DNA from: JAWLBY01 sp041687455
Lineage (GTDB): Bacteria > Pseudomonadota > Gammaproteobacteria > Xanthomonadales > Xanthomonadaceae
Direction: 5' to 3'
Assembly: GCA_041687455.1 (NCBI GenBank)
Contig: JAWLBY010000008.1
Span: forward strand, 1-64,000
Length of the DNA: 64,000 nucleotides
Below the pieces are notes generated by a model, which was not told where the DNA came from, did no database searches, and was given only the letters and a program-made list of their open reading frames with translations. Shown here one piece after another: positions 51,967 to 62,048 of the stretch (position 1 is the stretch's first letter; each line of letters begins with the position of its first letter). The position numbers and the translations under genes were made by a program.

Positions 51967-52133
51967 CCCCTCTCCCTCCGGGGGAGGGGTTGGGGTGAGG
52001 GTACGGGCGGAGCGCGTCGAGTGGAGCAGGCGTACGAACCGTGCAATCGGCGGTGATGATGTGATGGCGGCAATTCGACCCGCTGTCGGCGGCCGCACCC
52101 TCACCCCCGGCCCCTCTCCCGGCGGGAGAGGGG
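51967..52133. repeat. Inverted REP-like pair between glyQ and glyS
   Basis: One arm (51967-52001) reads CCCCTCTCCC...GGGGAGGGGTTGGGG and the other (52098-52133) contains CACCCTCACCCC and CCCCTCTCCC. Each can form its own hairpin and the two are mutually inverted. This is the layout of dispersed REP pairs common in related genomes. Confidence 0.75.
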
Positions 52134-52147
52134 AGCGGAGCGGACGT

Positions 52148-53053
<906 letters not shown>

Positions 53054-53208
53054 GGCTCGGTCACGGCGGAAAAGCCCGAGAGTATAGCCGCCGGTCGCCG
53101 TGAGGGCGCGCCAGCGCAGAACATCCGCAGGTGCGTCAGGCGCGGCCGCGCCGCAAGCGCACTTGCCGGCGACGTTGTCGCCCCTCCCCGGAGCTCGGGC
53201 GCTGGCAC

Positions 53209-53234
53209 GACGGGGGCGATCGACCGCCCCCGTC
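53209..53234. terminator. Terminator-like hairpin after the DUF1566 gene
   Basis: GACGGGGGCG, loop ATCGAC, CGCCCCCGTC: a perfect 10-bp stem 23 bases past the end of the long minus-strand gene. Confidence 0.65.
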
Positions 53235-53256
53235 AGCACCGCGCCATCGGCGTCGA

Positions 53257-56200
53257 CTAAGGCGCCGACGAAACGGCCGTCCCCGCGCCCTCGAATTTGC
53301 CGACAAAGATGAATGCGGATGACACAGGATCGATCAGATAACCGCGCGGCTGGAAGACCGCCCCCTGGACGCCGTCCGGCAGTTCTCCCTGGGCACGGAA
53401 ATCGACGTAGGCCGCATCGGGATCGAGCGTGGCGTCGACGATGATCTCGGCCGCCTCGTCGAGCCCCAGGTCGACCCGCGTATCGACCGCACCGGTCCCC
53501 GAGGCCGGCGTGCAACTGCCGACCGGAACGCTGCAGGTCCAGCTCACCGCGCTCAGTTGCGCAGGAATCGCGGCCCGAACCCGCGCGCCATCGAGCGGCA
53601 GGCTGCCGAGGTTGGCCGCCTCAATGCGGTAGCGGATCGACGCGCTGCTTGCGGCCGCCTTGGCGCGCCCGGCGCTCGTCGACGCCCGGCTCGCATCGAC
53701 ACCCAACAATGACGTCTCCCCGACGACGACAGTCAGGTAGCTTCGTGACTCTAATCCGCAGCGCGTTTCGTAATCCGTGATACCCGCCGACTCGCACGTC
53801 GATCCGGCCCCGTCGTCCTCCGGCATGACATGGACGGTCAGCGATCCGCCGGCACAACCGAATCCACCGCACGAGATCCCTCCGTATACGAAGGACAGCG
53901 TGCCCCCGGCGACCGCCATGTCGCTGATCTCCGGATAGTCGTCGAGAAACGGGTACGGGGTGTAGTCGAAAAGCCGATGCTGCACCGTTTGACCGATCTC
54001 GCTCGGGCTTCCGGGGTCCTCCGCCACGACGAAGCCCGGCACCGTGTAGCCGCCCAGCGCCGCGCCCGAGGGCAGCCGCACCGTCTTGGTCGAATAGGTC
54101 GCGGTGGGCGGCCGGTTGCCGCTGAAGGTCACCGGAACGGAAACGCTGGCCGTCTCGGCGCCCGCCGGTCCAGTGACCGACGCCGTGTACGTGACGGTGG
54201 CGGTCACATCCGACTCCGGCTGTTGGGTCAGCACGACATCGGCGCCGATCGTGAATTCGCCGGCCTCGGCCGCATGCGGAGCGACGAACACCGAGACCCT
54301 GGAGTCGTCTGCGGAGGCCGTGACCTGGGCGAGTGGCGCCGGCGAACGGATACGAAGGCGGTGATCGGCGCCGAGAAAGTGGAGGGAGTAAAAATTGTGG
54401 CTGACCGAAAACGTCGCCCGCGGTTCGCCGACGAACTCGATCGCCAGCGGCTCGCTGACGATCTGGAAACTGCGCGCCACCGCGGCGGCGGCAAGATAGT
54501 TGGCACTGCCGGTCTGGCTCGCCTCGACCGTGCACGTGCCGTAGTCGAGCAGCGTCAGCGTGGCGCCGTTGTTGCCGCTGGTCGTGCAGGTGGCCGTGGT
54601 CGTCGAGGCAAACAACACCGGGTTACCGGAGCCGCCACCGGTCGCCGACAGCGTGAGCGGCGACTGCGTCAGCAGCCGATCGGCCAGTGCCGCGAACTGG
54701 ATTACCTGCGTGCCCTGGCCGACCGTGAAGTCCTGGGTGACCTCCGCGGCGGCAATGAACGCGGCGTTGCCGGCCTGGTTGGCGGCGACCGTGCAGGTGC
54801 CGACACCCTCGCCCGTCACCGTGCTGCCGCTCACCGAACAGACCGCCGGCGTGGTCGAGCTGAACGTGACCGGGTTGCCGGAGGCACCGCCAGTGGCCTG
54901 CAGGCTGCCGGTGCCGCCGACGACGACCGTCGGCGCGCTACCGAACACGATCGCCTGCGGCGCCTGCGGTACGACCGCGTTGCTTGCGATCGACGCCGGC
55001 CCGGTCAGGCCGTTGCTGGCGGTCACCGTGAACGTGTAGCTGGTGCCGTTGGCGAGGCCCGTGACCGTGCACGGCGATGCGCTGCAGTCGCCGGTGAACG
55101 CACCCGGGGCGCTGGTCGCCTGGTAGCCGGTGACCGTCGCACCACCATCGCTGGCCGGTGCGTCGAAGCTGATCGTGGCCTGGCTGTTGCCGGCCACCGC
55201 GCTGATGTTGGTCGGCGCGCCCGGGGCACCGAACGCGGTCGAGACGAAATCGGCCGTGACGCCGCCGATCGTCAGCGTCGTGGTCGCGGTGGCGCCCGCG
55301 GTGGCCGCGGCGCGATGGCGCACGCGCACGCTGTCGCCGTTGCGCACCGCTGCGGCGAGCGAGGTCCACTTGCTGCCGCCATCGGTTGACAGCGCCGACT
55401 CGGCGGCGCCGGTCACGCTCATGCTCGCCACGGCGCCGCTACCGAGTCCGGTCACGGTGATGTCGGCCGACCCCACGAGCTGCGCCGCCCCCGCCTGCTT
55501 GGCCGGCAGCGAGAATGCATCCGGCACGGTGTCGGCACCCGGCGCGTGGGCGCCGAGGAAGTGGCCGCCGCGCACCAGCCGCACCGCCAGCGACTGGTTC
55601 TTGAACAGCGTGTTGTGCGCCGTGGAATCGTTGTACTGGTAGGCGAGCGCGCTATCCAGCGAGGTCGGCCGCGGATCGTTGGTCGACGACCAGTAGGTGT
55701 CGGTCGCCGCGGTACCGGCAAACTCGGCGGAGAGCGGCACGGTCGGGAACGTCACCGGAGTGTAGTCGCGGATCGACGCCAGTTCGATGATCGTCGGCAG
55801 GCGCCAGTCGTCATGGCCGGCGAACGACTCGCCGGCAGCGGCGACCAGCGCGCCGGACCAGTCGAGCGTGCCGAGCGTGCCGGTCGCGCAACCGCTGCCG
55901 GACAGGCCCTGCGGGCACTGTTTCCACATCAGACCGGTCTCGGCGTCGGTGACCACGACCTCGCCGGCCGTGCCGGGTTCGGACGTCGAGAAGCGTGGCG
56001 TCACCGCCGCAGGCGCCGCGCGGACGAGGCGGACGTAGTGCGCCGAATCGAGCGAGGACACCGTGGTCCAGCCGAAATCGAAGTCGGCGACCCAGGCCGT
56101 CGTCGCGCCGGTGTCGGCGAGGTCGCCGGACCAGAAATGAAACTGGTTCACACCGTCGTTGGCCTGGTCGGGAAACCAGGTCTGGTCGATCAGGTTGGCA

Positions 56201-56799
56201 GTGCTGCCGGGATCGGCATAGGCGAGCAGGCTCTCGAGCTGGGCCGGGGTCGGCAACGTCCAGTCACTGGCGCCGCACAGGCCGGCGGCATTGATCGCCT
56301 GCACCAGCTGATCGGTGTTGCACGGCGTGGACTCGCTTTCGCAGGTGTCCTCGTCCATGAACGGGCTGTTGGAACCGAACGCATAGCGGTGGTCCTGGTC
56401 ACCCACGCCGCCATCGTTGTTGCGCAACTGCCAGATCAGCCCGGTGACATTGTCACGGGTGCAGGCCCAGTCGGTCGCGCCGCTGCCGCGCACGGCGGTG
56501 TCCGGCAGCACGCTGCCGTCGTTGCCGATCTTGCTGTAGTCGCGACCGGCAACGCTGCTGCCGCCGATCTTCACCTGCGCGCCGACCGCATCGGCCGCCG
56601 CGGCGCCGAGCGAACAGTCCTGGCCTTCGAAGCCGGTCGATTCCGGTGCAGGCGTGCCGCTCGCGACGGTGCCGGTGGAGGTCGACGAAACGTCGAAGCA
56701 GGCGACCTGCCCGGTGTCGTTGAGCGTGCCGGCGATGGCGGCGTGCGAACACGCCCAGGCCACCGCGGCCAGTGCGGCGAAGCGAACGAAATGCGACAT
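53257..56799 (-). CDS. Large secreted DUF1566/Fn3-type surface protein
   Basis: An 1180-residue exported protein with a signal peptide (RFAALAAVAWACSHAAIAG), two DUF1566 (Lcl C-terminal) domains (about 80-270 and 270-430, containing TGLIWQLRNNDGGVG and TGLMWKQCPQGLSG), a Fn3-like domain (GAPTNISAVAGNSQATISFD) and several Ig-like repeat segments (around FGSAPTVVVGGTGSLQATGG). The C terminus carries FIFVGKFEGAG, close to the IFxxGFE tail seen in two other proteins. Adhesin-like; no specific ligand. Start at MSHFVRFA; an upstream ATG adds 18 non-homologous residues. Confidence 0.82.
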   Translation of the reverse strand: MSHFVRFAALAAVAWACSHAAIAGTLNDTGQVACFDVSSTSTGTVASGTPAPESTGFEGQDCSLGAAAADAVGAQVKIGGSSVAGRDYSKIGNDGSVLPDTAVRGSGATDWACTRDNVTGLIWQLRNNDGGVGDQDHRYAFGSNSPFMDEDTCESESTPCNTDQLVQAINAAGLCGASDWTLPTPAQLESLLAYADPGSTANLIDQTWFPDQANDGVNQFHFWSGDLADTGATTAWVADFDFGWTTVSSLDSAHYVRLVRAAPAAVTPRFSTSEPGTAGEVVVTDAETGLMWKQCPQGLSGSGCATGTLGTLDWSGALVAAAGESFAGHDDWRLPTIIELASIRDYTPVTFPTVPLSAEFAGTAATDTYWSSTNDPRPTSLDSALAYQYNDSTAHNTLFKNQSLAVRLVRGGHFLGAHAPGADTVPDAFSLPAKQAGAAQLVGSADITVTGLGSGAVASMSVTGAAESALSTDGGSKWTSLAAAVRNGDSVRVRHRAAATAGATATTTLTIGGVTADFVSTAFGAPGAPTNISAVAGNSQATISFDAPASDGGATVTGYQATSAPGAFTGDCSASPCTVTGLANGTSYTFTVTASNGLTGPASIASNAVVPQAPQAIVFGSAPTVVVGGTGSLQATGGASGNPVTFSSTTPAVCSVSGSTVTGEGVGTCTVAANQAGNAAFIAAAEVTQDFTVGQGTQVIQFAALADRLLTQSPLTLSATGGGSGNPVLFASTTTATCTTSGNNGATLTLLDYGTCTVEASQTGSANYLAAAAVARSFQIVSEPLAIEFVGEPRATFSVSHNFYSLHFLGADHRLRIRSPAPLAQVTASADDSRVSVFVAPHAAEAGEFTIGADVVLTQQPESDVTATVTYTASVTGPAGAETASVSVPVTFSGNRPPTATYSTKTVRLPSGAALGGYTVPGFVVAEDPGSPSEIGQTVQHRLFDYTPYPFLDDYPEISDMAVAGGTLSFVYGGISCGGFGCAGGSLTVHVMPEDDGAGSTCESAGITDYETRCGLESRSYLTVVVGETSLLGVDASRASTSAGRAKAAASSASIRYRIEAANLGSLPLDGARVRAAIPAQLSAVSWTCSVPVGSCTPASGTGAVDTRVDLGLDEAAEIIVDATLDPDAAYVDFRAQGELPDGVQGAVFQPRGYLIDPVSSAFIFVGKFEGAGTAVSSAP

Positions 56800-56938
56800 G
56801 ACGATCCCCAGGTTACGCGGCAGGCAGTACCGGCCTCCCGTTCCGGGCGGCACCGTCCAGCCGCAACATTACCTGCCGGGCCTGGTCGCGTAAATCGCGC
56901 TCGCCCGGCAGGGGTGTGCACGGGCTACCATCGCGGCA

Positions 56939-58732
56939 ATGGAGCCGATCCCGCTGCCCCCCCGCCCACCGCGGCTGCGCCTGCCGCCCGGCCGGTTGAC
57001 GGTCGACCGACTGTTGCCGCTGCTGGTCGAGGACGGCTGGCTGGCGACCGCCGACGCGGCCCGCGCGCGGCTGGCCGCCCGCGAGCATTCGGCCGGCGGC
57101 GAAATGCATCCACTGGTGGTGCTGACCGCCCTGAAGCTGCCGAGCGCAACCGAACCCGACCAGCCGCTGGCGCTGGAGCCGCTGACCGAGTGGCTGGCCC
57201 GGCTGTGTGGCCGCGACTACCTGCGGATCGACCCGACCAAGGTCGATCTGGCCGGGACGACCGCACTCGTGTCCCACGCCTACGCCCGTCGGCACCGGAT
57301 CCTGCCGGTCGCGGTCGACGACCAGCGCGTGGTGTTCGCGACCAGCGAGCCGATGGAAACGCGCTGGATCGAAGACCTGCGGCCGCTGCTGCGGCGCGAG
57401 ATCGAGGTGGTCGTTGCCAACCCGCTCGACCTGCATCGCTACACGATGGAGTTCTACGGCGTCACCCGCTCGGTGCGCGGCGCCCGCGATGCCGGCGGCG
57501 ATATGGCCGGCATGCCGAGCTTCGAGCAACTGGTCGAACTCGGCCGCACCGGTGAAGTCGGCGCCGACGACCGCCACGTCGTGCACATCGTCGACTGGCT
57601 GCTGCAGTACGCCTACGACCAGCGCGCCTCGGACATCCACCTCGAACCGCGCCGCGAGCTCAGCAAGGTGCGGTTCCGGATCGACGGCGTGCTGCACGCC
57701 GTGTTCGAGATGCCGACAGCGGTGATGACCGCGGTGATCAGCCGCATCAAGGTGCTCGGCCGGCTCGACCTCGGCGAGCGCCGGCGGCCGCAGGACGGCC
57801 GGATCAAGACCCGCTCGCCGGGCGGCCGCGAGGTCGAGATGCGGCTGTCGACGATGCCGACCGCGTTCGGCGAGAAGACCGTGCTGCGCATCTTCGACCC
57901 GGACACTGCGTTCCGGCCGATCGAGCAGCTCGGGTTCTCCGAACACGAGGCGGCGGTCTGGAACGACCTGGTCGAGCGGCCGAACGGCATCGTGCTGGTG
58001 ACCGGGCCGACCGGCTCGGGCAAGACCACCACGCTGTACTCGACGCTGCGCCGGCTGGCGGTGCCGGAGGTCAACGTCTGCACGATCGAGGACCCGATCG
58101 AGATGATCGCGCCCGAATTCAACCAGATGCAGGTGCACCAGGCGATCGGGCTCGACTTCGCGGCCGGCGTGCGGACGCTGCTGCGGCAGGACCCGGACAT
58201 CATCATGGTCGGCGAGATCCGCGACCTCGAAACCGCGCAGATGGCCGTGCAGGCGGCGCTGACCGGCCATCTGGTGCTGTCGACGCTGCACACCAACGAC
58301 GCCCCGTCGGCACTGACCCGGCTGCTCGATCTCGGCGTGCCGCATTACCTGATCGCCAGCACGCTGAACGGCGTGCTGGCGCAGCGGCTGGTGCGGACGC
58401 TGTGCCCGCACTGCCGGCAGCCGGTGCCGCTCGATCCGGCCGACTGGCTGACGCTCGACGTCGCGATCGCGCCGCCGGCCACCGTCGCGGCTGCGCCGGG
58501 CTGCCTCGAATGCCGCAACACCGGCTACCGCGGCCGGGTCGGCCTGTACGAATTGCTGTCGCTGTCGCCGAAGCTGCGCGGCATGATCCGCGGCGACCTC
58601 GAACTGGCCTCGTTCACCGCCGCCGCGCGCCGCGAGGGCATGCGGCCGCTGCGGGTCGCCGCCGCCGAGAAGGTGGCCGCCGGCCTGACCACGATCGAGG
58701 AAGTGCTGACGGTGCTGCCGCCGGTCGAGTAG
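56939..58732 (+). CDS. Lone type II secretion/type IV pilus ATPase (GspE/PilB family)
   Basis: A 597-residue hexameric ATPase with an N-terminal GspE_N-like domain, Walker A GPTGSGKTTT, the Asp box (TIEDPIE), Walker B (PDIIMVGEIRDLETAQM), the His box (STLHTNDA), and a zinc-binding tetracysteine (CPHC and CLEC). These ATPases drive assembly of pili or pseudopili. There is no gspF/pilC or pseudopilin gene nearby, so it works with a system encoded elsewhere. Its upstream region is divergent from the DUF1566 gene. A perfect 18-bp inverted repeat follows. Confidence 0.92.
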   Translation: MEPIPLPPRPPRLRLPPGRLTVDRLLPLLVEDGWLATADAARARLAAREHSAGGEMHPLVVLTALKLPSATEPDQPLALEPLTEWLARLCGRDYLRIDPTKVDLAGTTALVSHAYARRHRILPVAVDDQRVVFATSEPMETRWIEDLRPLLRREIEVVVANPLDLHRYTMEFYGVTRSVRGARDAGGDMAGMPSFEQLVELGRTGEVGADDRHVVHIVDWLLQYAYDQRASDIHLEPRRELSKVRFRIDGVLHAVFEMPTAVMTAVISRIKVLGRLDLGERRRPQDGRIKTRSPGGREVEMRLSTMPTAFGEKTVLRIFDPDTAFRPIEQLGFSEHEAAVWNDLVERPNGIVLVTGPTGSGKTTTLYSTLRRLAVPEVNVCTIEDPIEMIAPEFNQMQVHQAIGLDFAAGVRTLLRQDPDIIMVGEIRDLETAQMAVQAALTGHLVLSTLHTNDAPSALTRLLDLGVPHYLIASTLNGVLAQRLVRTLCPHCRQPVPLDPADWLTLDVAIAPPATVAAAPGCLECRNTGYRGRVGLYELLSLSPKLRGMIRGDLELASFTAAARREGMRPLRVAAAEKVAAGLTTIEEVLTVLPPVE

Positions 58733-58746
58733 CACGGCGGGCCGGG

Positions 58747-58800
58747 GGCGACTTCCCGGGCGGCACCGGACATTCTCGCCGAGCCGCCCGGGAAGTCGCC
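58747..58800. terminator. Perfect 18-bp inverted repeat
   Basis: GGCGACTTCCCGGGCGGC and its exact complement, separated by 18 bases, fill the gap between the GspE-type ATPase gene and the next gene. The long arms exceed an ordinary terminator, so an operator, a REP pair or an insertion remnant is also possible. Confidence 0.6.
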
Positions 58801-58893
58801 GCCACCACGCTGCGACTACTGCCGGAACGCTCGGCAGACGCGGATCGAGCGAGTCGCTATCCTTCCGCTCACCCGCTGCAAGGACGACAGCCC

Positions 58894-59667
58894 GTGGCCC
58901 ACCGTTCCGTCTCTGCCGATCATGGCTTCCGCTGGCTGATCGAATCGGCGCGGCTGCTGGCAGCCAATCCGGCGCCGTTCCTGGCGATGGGCGCGACCGT
59001 CGCGCTGCTCGCGATGCTGCCGCTGCTCGGCGGCCTGCTGCTGTTCGTATTCGGCCCGGCACTGAACGCCGGCATCGTGACCGCGGCCAAGTCACAGGCG
59101 GCCGGCCGGCCGGCGCGCTACGAGCACCTGTTCGCCGGCTTCACCACGCCCGGCAAGCTGCCGCGGCTGGTCGCGCTGTGCCTGCCGTGGATCGCGATGC
59201 TGATCGCGCTGTTCATGGTGCTGATCCTGCTCGGCGTCGCGCTGGCGGTGTTCGGGGTCGGCGGCGGCGATATCGAGTCGTGGGCAAGCGATGGTCCGCC
59301 CGGGCCGGTGCTGGCCATCATGCTGCTGCTGTTGCTGGTCGGCATGCTGGTGCCGTATGCGCTGACCTTCTTCGCGATGCCGCGGGTGATGCTGACCGAC
59401 ACCGCACCGCTGGCGGCGATGCGCGACAGCATCGAGGCCTGCATCACCAACATCGGTGCCTTCATCGTGTTCCTGCTGACGCTGTTCGCGGTCGCGATCG
59501 CGTTCGCGCCGCTGCTGGCGCTGCTGCCGTTGCGGCTCGGCGAACTGCTGCTGATGGCGTTCACGGTGCCATGGGTGGCCGGCGCGCTGTGGCTGGCCTA
59601 CCGCGACGTGTTCCGCGACGACATCACGCAGGAACTGCCACCGGCGCCGCCGAGCATCACCGCCTGA
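58894..59667 (+). CDS. BPSS1780-like integral membrane protein, GTG start
   Basis: A 257-residue protein with six hydrophobic spans (for example APFLAMGATVALLAMLPLLG and LAIMLLLLLVGMLVPYALTF) of the BPSS1780 family (Pfam-type membrane proteins of unknown function). The GTG at 58894 follows AAGGAC. It is 13 bases from the HDOD gene and likely in one operon with it. Confidence 0.75.
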   Translation: MAHRSVSADHGFRWLIESARLLAANPAPFLAMGATVALLAMLPLLGGLLLFVFGPALNAGIVTAAKSQAAGRPARYEHLFAGFTTPGKLPRLVALCLPWIAMLIALFMVLILLGVALAVFGVGGGDIESWASDGPPGPVLAIMLLLLLVGMLVPYALTFFAMPRVMLTDTAPLAAMRDSIEACITNIGAFIVFLLTLFAVAIAFAPLLALLPLRLGELLLMAFTVPWVAGALWLAYRDVFRDDITQELPPAPPSITA

Positions 59668-59680
59668 GCCGGCCGCCACG

Positions 59681-61141
59681 ATGACCCACCCGACCGGCCC
59701 CGATCACGGACTCGATTTCTGGCGTCGGGAACTCGCCGAACACCAGATGCCGGTGTTCGCACAGACCGCGCGGACGATCGTGCAGCGCACCGCCGAGGAC
59801 GACAGTTCGGCGCAGGAGCTGTCGCGGCTGATCCTGCAGGACGTGTCGATGACGGCACGCGTGCTGCGGATGGCCAACAGCATCTATTTCAATCCGGGCG
59901 GCGGCAAGATCACGACGATCAGCCGGGCGATCGTGCTGCTCGGCTTCGATGTCGTGCGCGACATCTGCCTGTCGATCTCGCTGATCGACACCTTCCTGCG
60001 CGGCCCGCATCGCGAGGTCGTGGTCGCCGAGATGGCGCACTGCCTGCACGCGGCAATGCAGGCGCGCGGGCTGGCCAAGCTGTCGCGGCAGCACGATCCG
60101 GAAGAAGTGTTCATCGCCGCGCTGCTGTTCCATCTCGGCACGCTGGCGTTCTGGTGCTTCGCCGGCGGCATCGATGACTCGGCCGCGGTGCGGCTGCGCG
60201 CGGCGCGCCACGACGGCCGCAGCGAGAGTTCGGCGCAGATCGAGAAGGACGTGCTCGGCTTCCGGCTGCAGCAACTGACCGCCGCGCTGAACAAGGAGTG
60301 GAAACTGAGCCCGCTGCTGGCCGCGACGCTCGATCCGGCGGTGCCGCCGACGCTGCGCAGCCGGACGGTCGGCTTCGGCCACGAGATCGCCCGCGCGCTG
60401 GCCCGCGCGCCCGGAGCGCCGAAACTCGAGCACCTGCTGGCAGAGGTCGCGCGCAGCCTGCAGGTATCGCCGAACGAGCTGCGCCGCTGCGTCGAACACC
60501 ATGCGCATGCCGCCGCCGACAGCATCGTCCGGCTCGGCGTGCCGGAAGCGGCACGGCTGATCCCGATCGCGGCGGACGAACACGTCGTCGAACCATCCGC
60601 CGTCGAGACCGTGCCGTCGCCGGGCAACGACGGCCAGTTGCAGCTCGAGATCCTGCGCGAGCTGACCCAGCTCATGCTGGAACCGAAGGCCGACGCCAAC
60701 CTGATGCTCGAAATGGTGCTCGAAGGCATCTACCGCGGGGTCGGCATGGACCGCGCGATCTTCGCGCTGCTGTCGCCGGACCGGCACTGGCTGCGCGCCC
60801 GTTCGGTGCTGGCCGCCGACCGCGACGAACTGCAGCAGCGTTTCCAGTTCGCGGTGACCGATCCGTCCGCCAATGCACTGGCGTGGGCACTGCGCGACGG
60901 TCAGCCGATGTGGTTCCGCCACCGGCAGGACATCGCCGGACTGCAGCGCGATCCGGAACTGCAGGCGCTGAGCGGCGGCAATTTCTTCCTGATGCCGCTC
61001 GCGGTCGCCGGCAAGCCGGTGGGCTGTTTGTACGCCGATCGCGCCGAAAGCGGCCGCCCGCTGACCGAAGAACTGTTCACCCAGTTCAAACTGTTCGGCC
61101 AGCAGGCACGAATGGGGCTCGCCTACCTGAAGGCGCATTGA
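59681..61141 (+). CDS. HDOD-GAF signalling protein
   Basis: A 486-residue protein with an N-terminal HDOD domain (LILQDVSMTARVLRMANSIY, AIVLLGFDVVRDICLSISLI) lacking the catalytic HD metal ligands, a helical linker and a C-terminal GAF domain (about 320-485, including NFFLMPLAVAGKPVGCLYAD). HDOD proteins act as scaffolds or signal relays in motility and virulence circuits. GAF may sense a small ligand. The gene follows the BPSS1780-like gene closely. Confidence 0.88.
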   Translation: MTHPTGPDHGLDFWRRELAEHQMPVFAQTARTIVQRTAEDDSSAQELSRLILQDVSMTARVLRMANSIYFNPGGGKITTISRAIVLLGFDVVRDICLSISLIDTFLRGPHREVVVAEMAHCLHAAMQARGLAKLSRQHDPEEVFIAALLFHLGTLAFWCFAGGIDDSAAVRLRAARHDGRSESSAQIEKDVLGFRLQQLTAALNKEWKLSPLLAATLDPAVPPTLRSRTVGFGHEIARALARAPGAPKLEHLLAEVARSLQVSPNELRRCVEHHAHAAADSIVRLGVPEAARLIPIAADEHVVEPSAVETVPSPGNDGQLQLEILRELTQLMLEPKADANLMLEMVLEGIYRGVGMDRAIFALLSPDRHWLRARSVLAADRDELQQRFQFAVTDPSANALAWALRDGQPMWFRHRQDIAGLQRDPELQALSGGNFFLMPLAVAGKPVGCLYADRAESGRPLTEELFTQFKLFGQQARMGLAYLKAH

Positions 61142-61166
61142 GCCGCCTGGCGGCGGTGTCGCCGCC

Positions 61167-62048
61167 TCAGCCGCTGCCCGCGCCGGCCGGTTCCGGATGC
61201 CGCGCGGCGCGCCACGCCTGCCGCGCCGTGCCGGCGAAGCGTGCGACCCGGTGCAGCACGATCCGCGCCGCCAGCGGCACCTGTTCCCACGGCATCTGAT
61301 CGAGCAGGTTGCGGGCGGTCAGGCCGAGTTCGATGTCGCCGGTCAGCTTGAGCCGCCGCTGGAAGAACAGCGTGTCGGCATCCTCGAGCCGGCTGGCCAG
61401 CAGCAGCAGATCGGTCGCGCTGCCGTGCACGATCGATTCGGCCTGCGCGAGCCCGGCCTCGACCGCGATCCGGCCGGCCTGCGGCACGACCGTCCAGCCA
61501 AGCCCGAGATCGCTGACCGCGATGCCGACCCGGCGGCGCTCGAGCGGCTGCAGCAGCCCGGCAGCCAGCGGCGCCGCCAGCGCGCGCCGGAACAGTTCGT
61601 CGAGCAGCCGGCACAGCAGCGGATCCGGCACGCGACGCAGCAGCGGTGCCAGCCGCGCCGGCGGCGGCAGCCAGCGCAGCCACGACGGCGCCGCGATTCT
61701 CGGCGCGGCGCTGGCGTGCGGTGGGGCGAGCGCGATCAGACTCATCGATGAACTCCGCAACGTCGGGTCGATTCCCTGCAGCCGGCAGGCGTCGTCGATC
61801 AGCAGTGCCGCCAGCGCCTGCGCGGTCGGTTCGGCGATTCCGAGCCGTCGCGCCCAGCGCCGCGCCTGCGCCTGCACCCGCGCTTCGCGGGCATCGTCGC
61901 GCAGCGGCACGCCGGCCTGCCGCTTGATCGCCGCAGCGCGCGCCACCAGCGCGCGGCGCGCCGCCACCAGCAGCAGCAGCGAACGGTCGACGTGGTCGAT
62001 CAGCCGGCGCACCGCCAGCAGCGGCGGCGGAGTGGCCGCCTCACGCAT
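61167..62048 (-). CDS. Chorismate mutase (AroQ-type) fused to UbiT-like SCP2 domain
   Basis: A 293-residue single frame. Residues about 10-92 read as an AroQ-type chorismate mutase helix bundle (LAVRRLIDHVDRSLLLLVAA), with R14, R31/32, K42, the LRDDAREA charge cluster including E55, and an Asp-Asp pair near 85. Residues about 121-262 read as the UbiT SCP2-type lipid-binding domain, with VSDLGLGWTVV, GSATDLLLLASRLEDADTLF and FQRRLKLTGDIELGLTARNL. AroQ converts chorismate to prephenate; UbiT binds the polyprenyl precursor of oxygen-independent ubiquinone synthesis. A separate start at M102 is possible. It overlaps the DGC gene by 8 bases. Frame unity needs experimental proof. Confidence 0.72.
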   Translation of the reverse strand: MREAATPPPLLAVRRLIDHVDRSLLLLVAARRALVARAAAIKRQAGVPLRDDAREARVQAQARRWARRLGIAEPTAQALAALLIDDACRLQGIDPTLRSSSMSLIALAPPHASAAPRIAAPSWLRWLPPPARLAPLLRRVPDPLLCRLLDELFRRALAAPLAAGLLQPLERRRVGIAVSDLGLGWTVVPQAGRIAVEAGLAQAESIVHGSATDLLLLASRLEDADTLFFQRRLKLTGDIELGLTARNLLDQMPWEQVPLAARIVLHRVARFAGTARQAWRAARHPEPAGAGSG

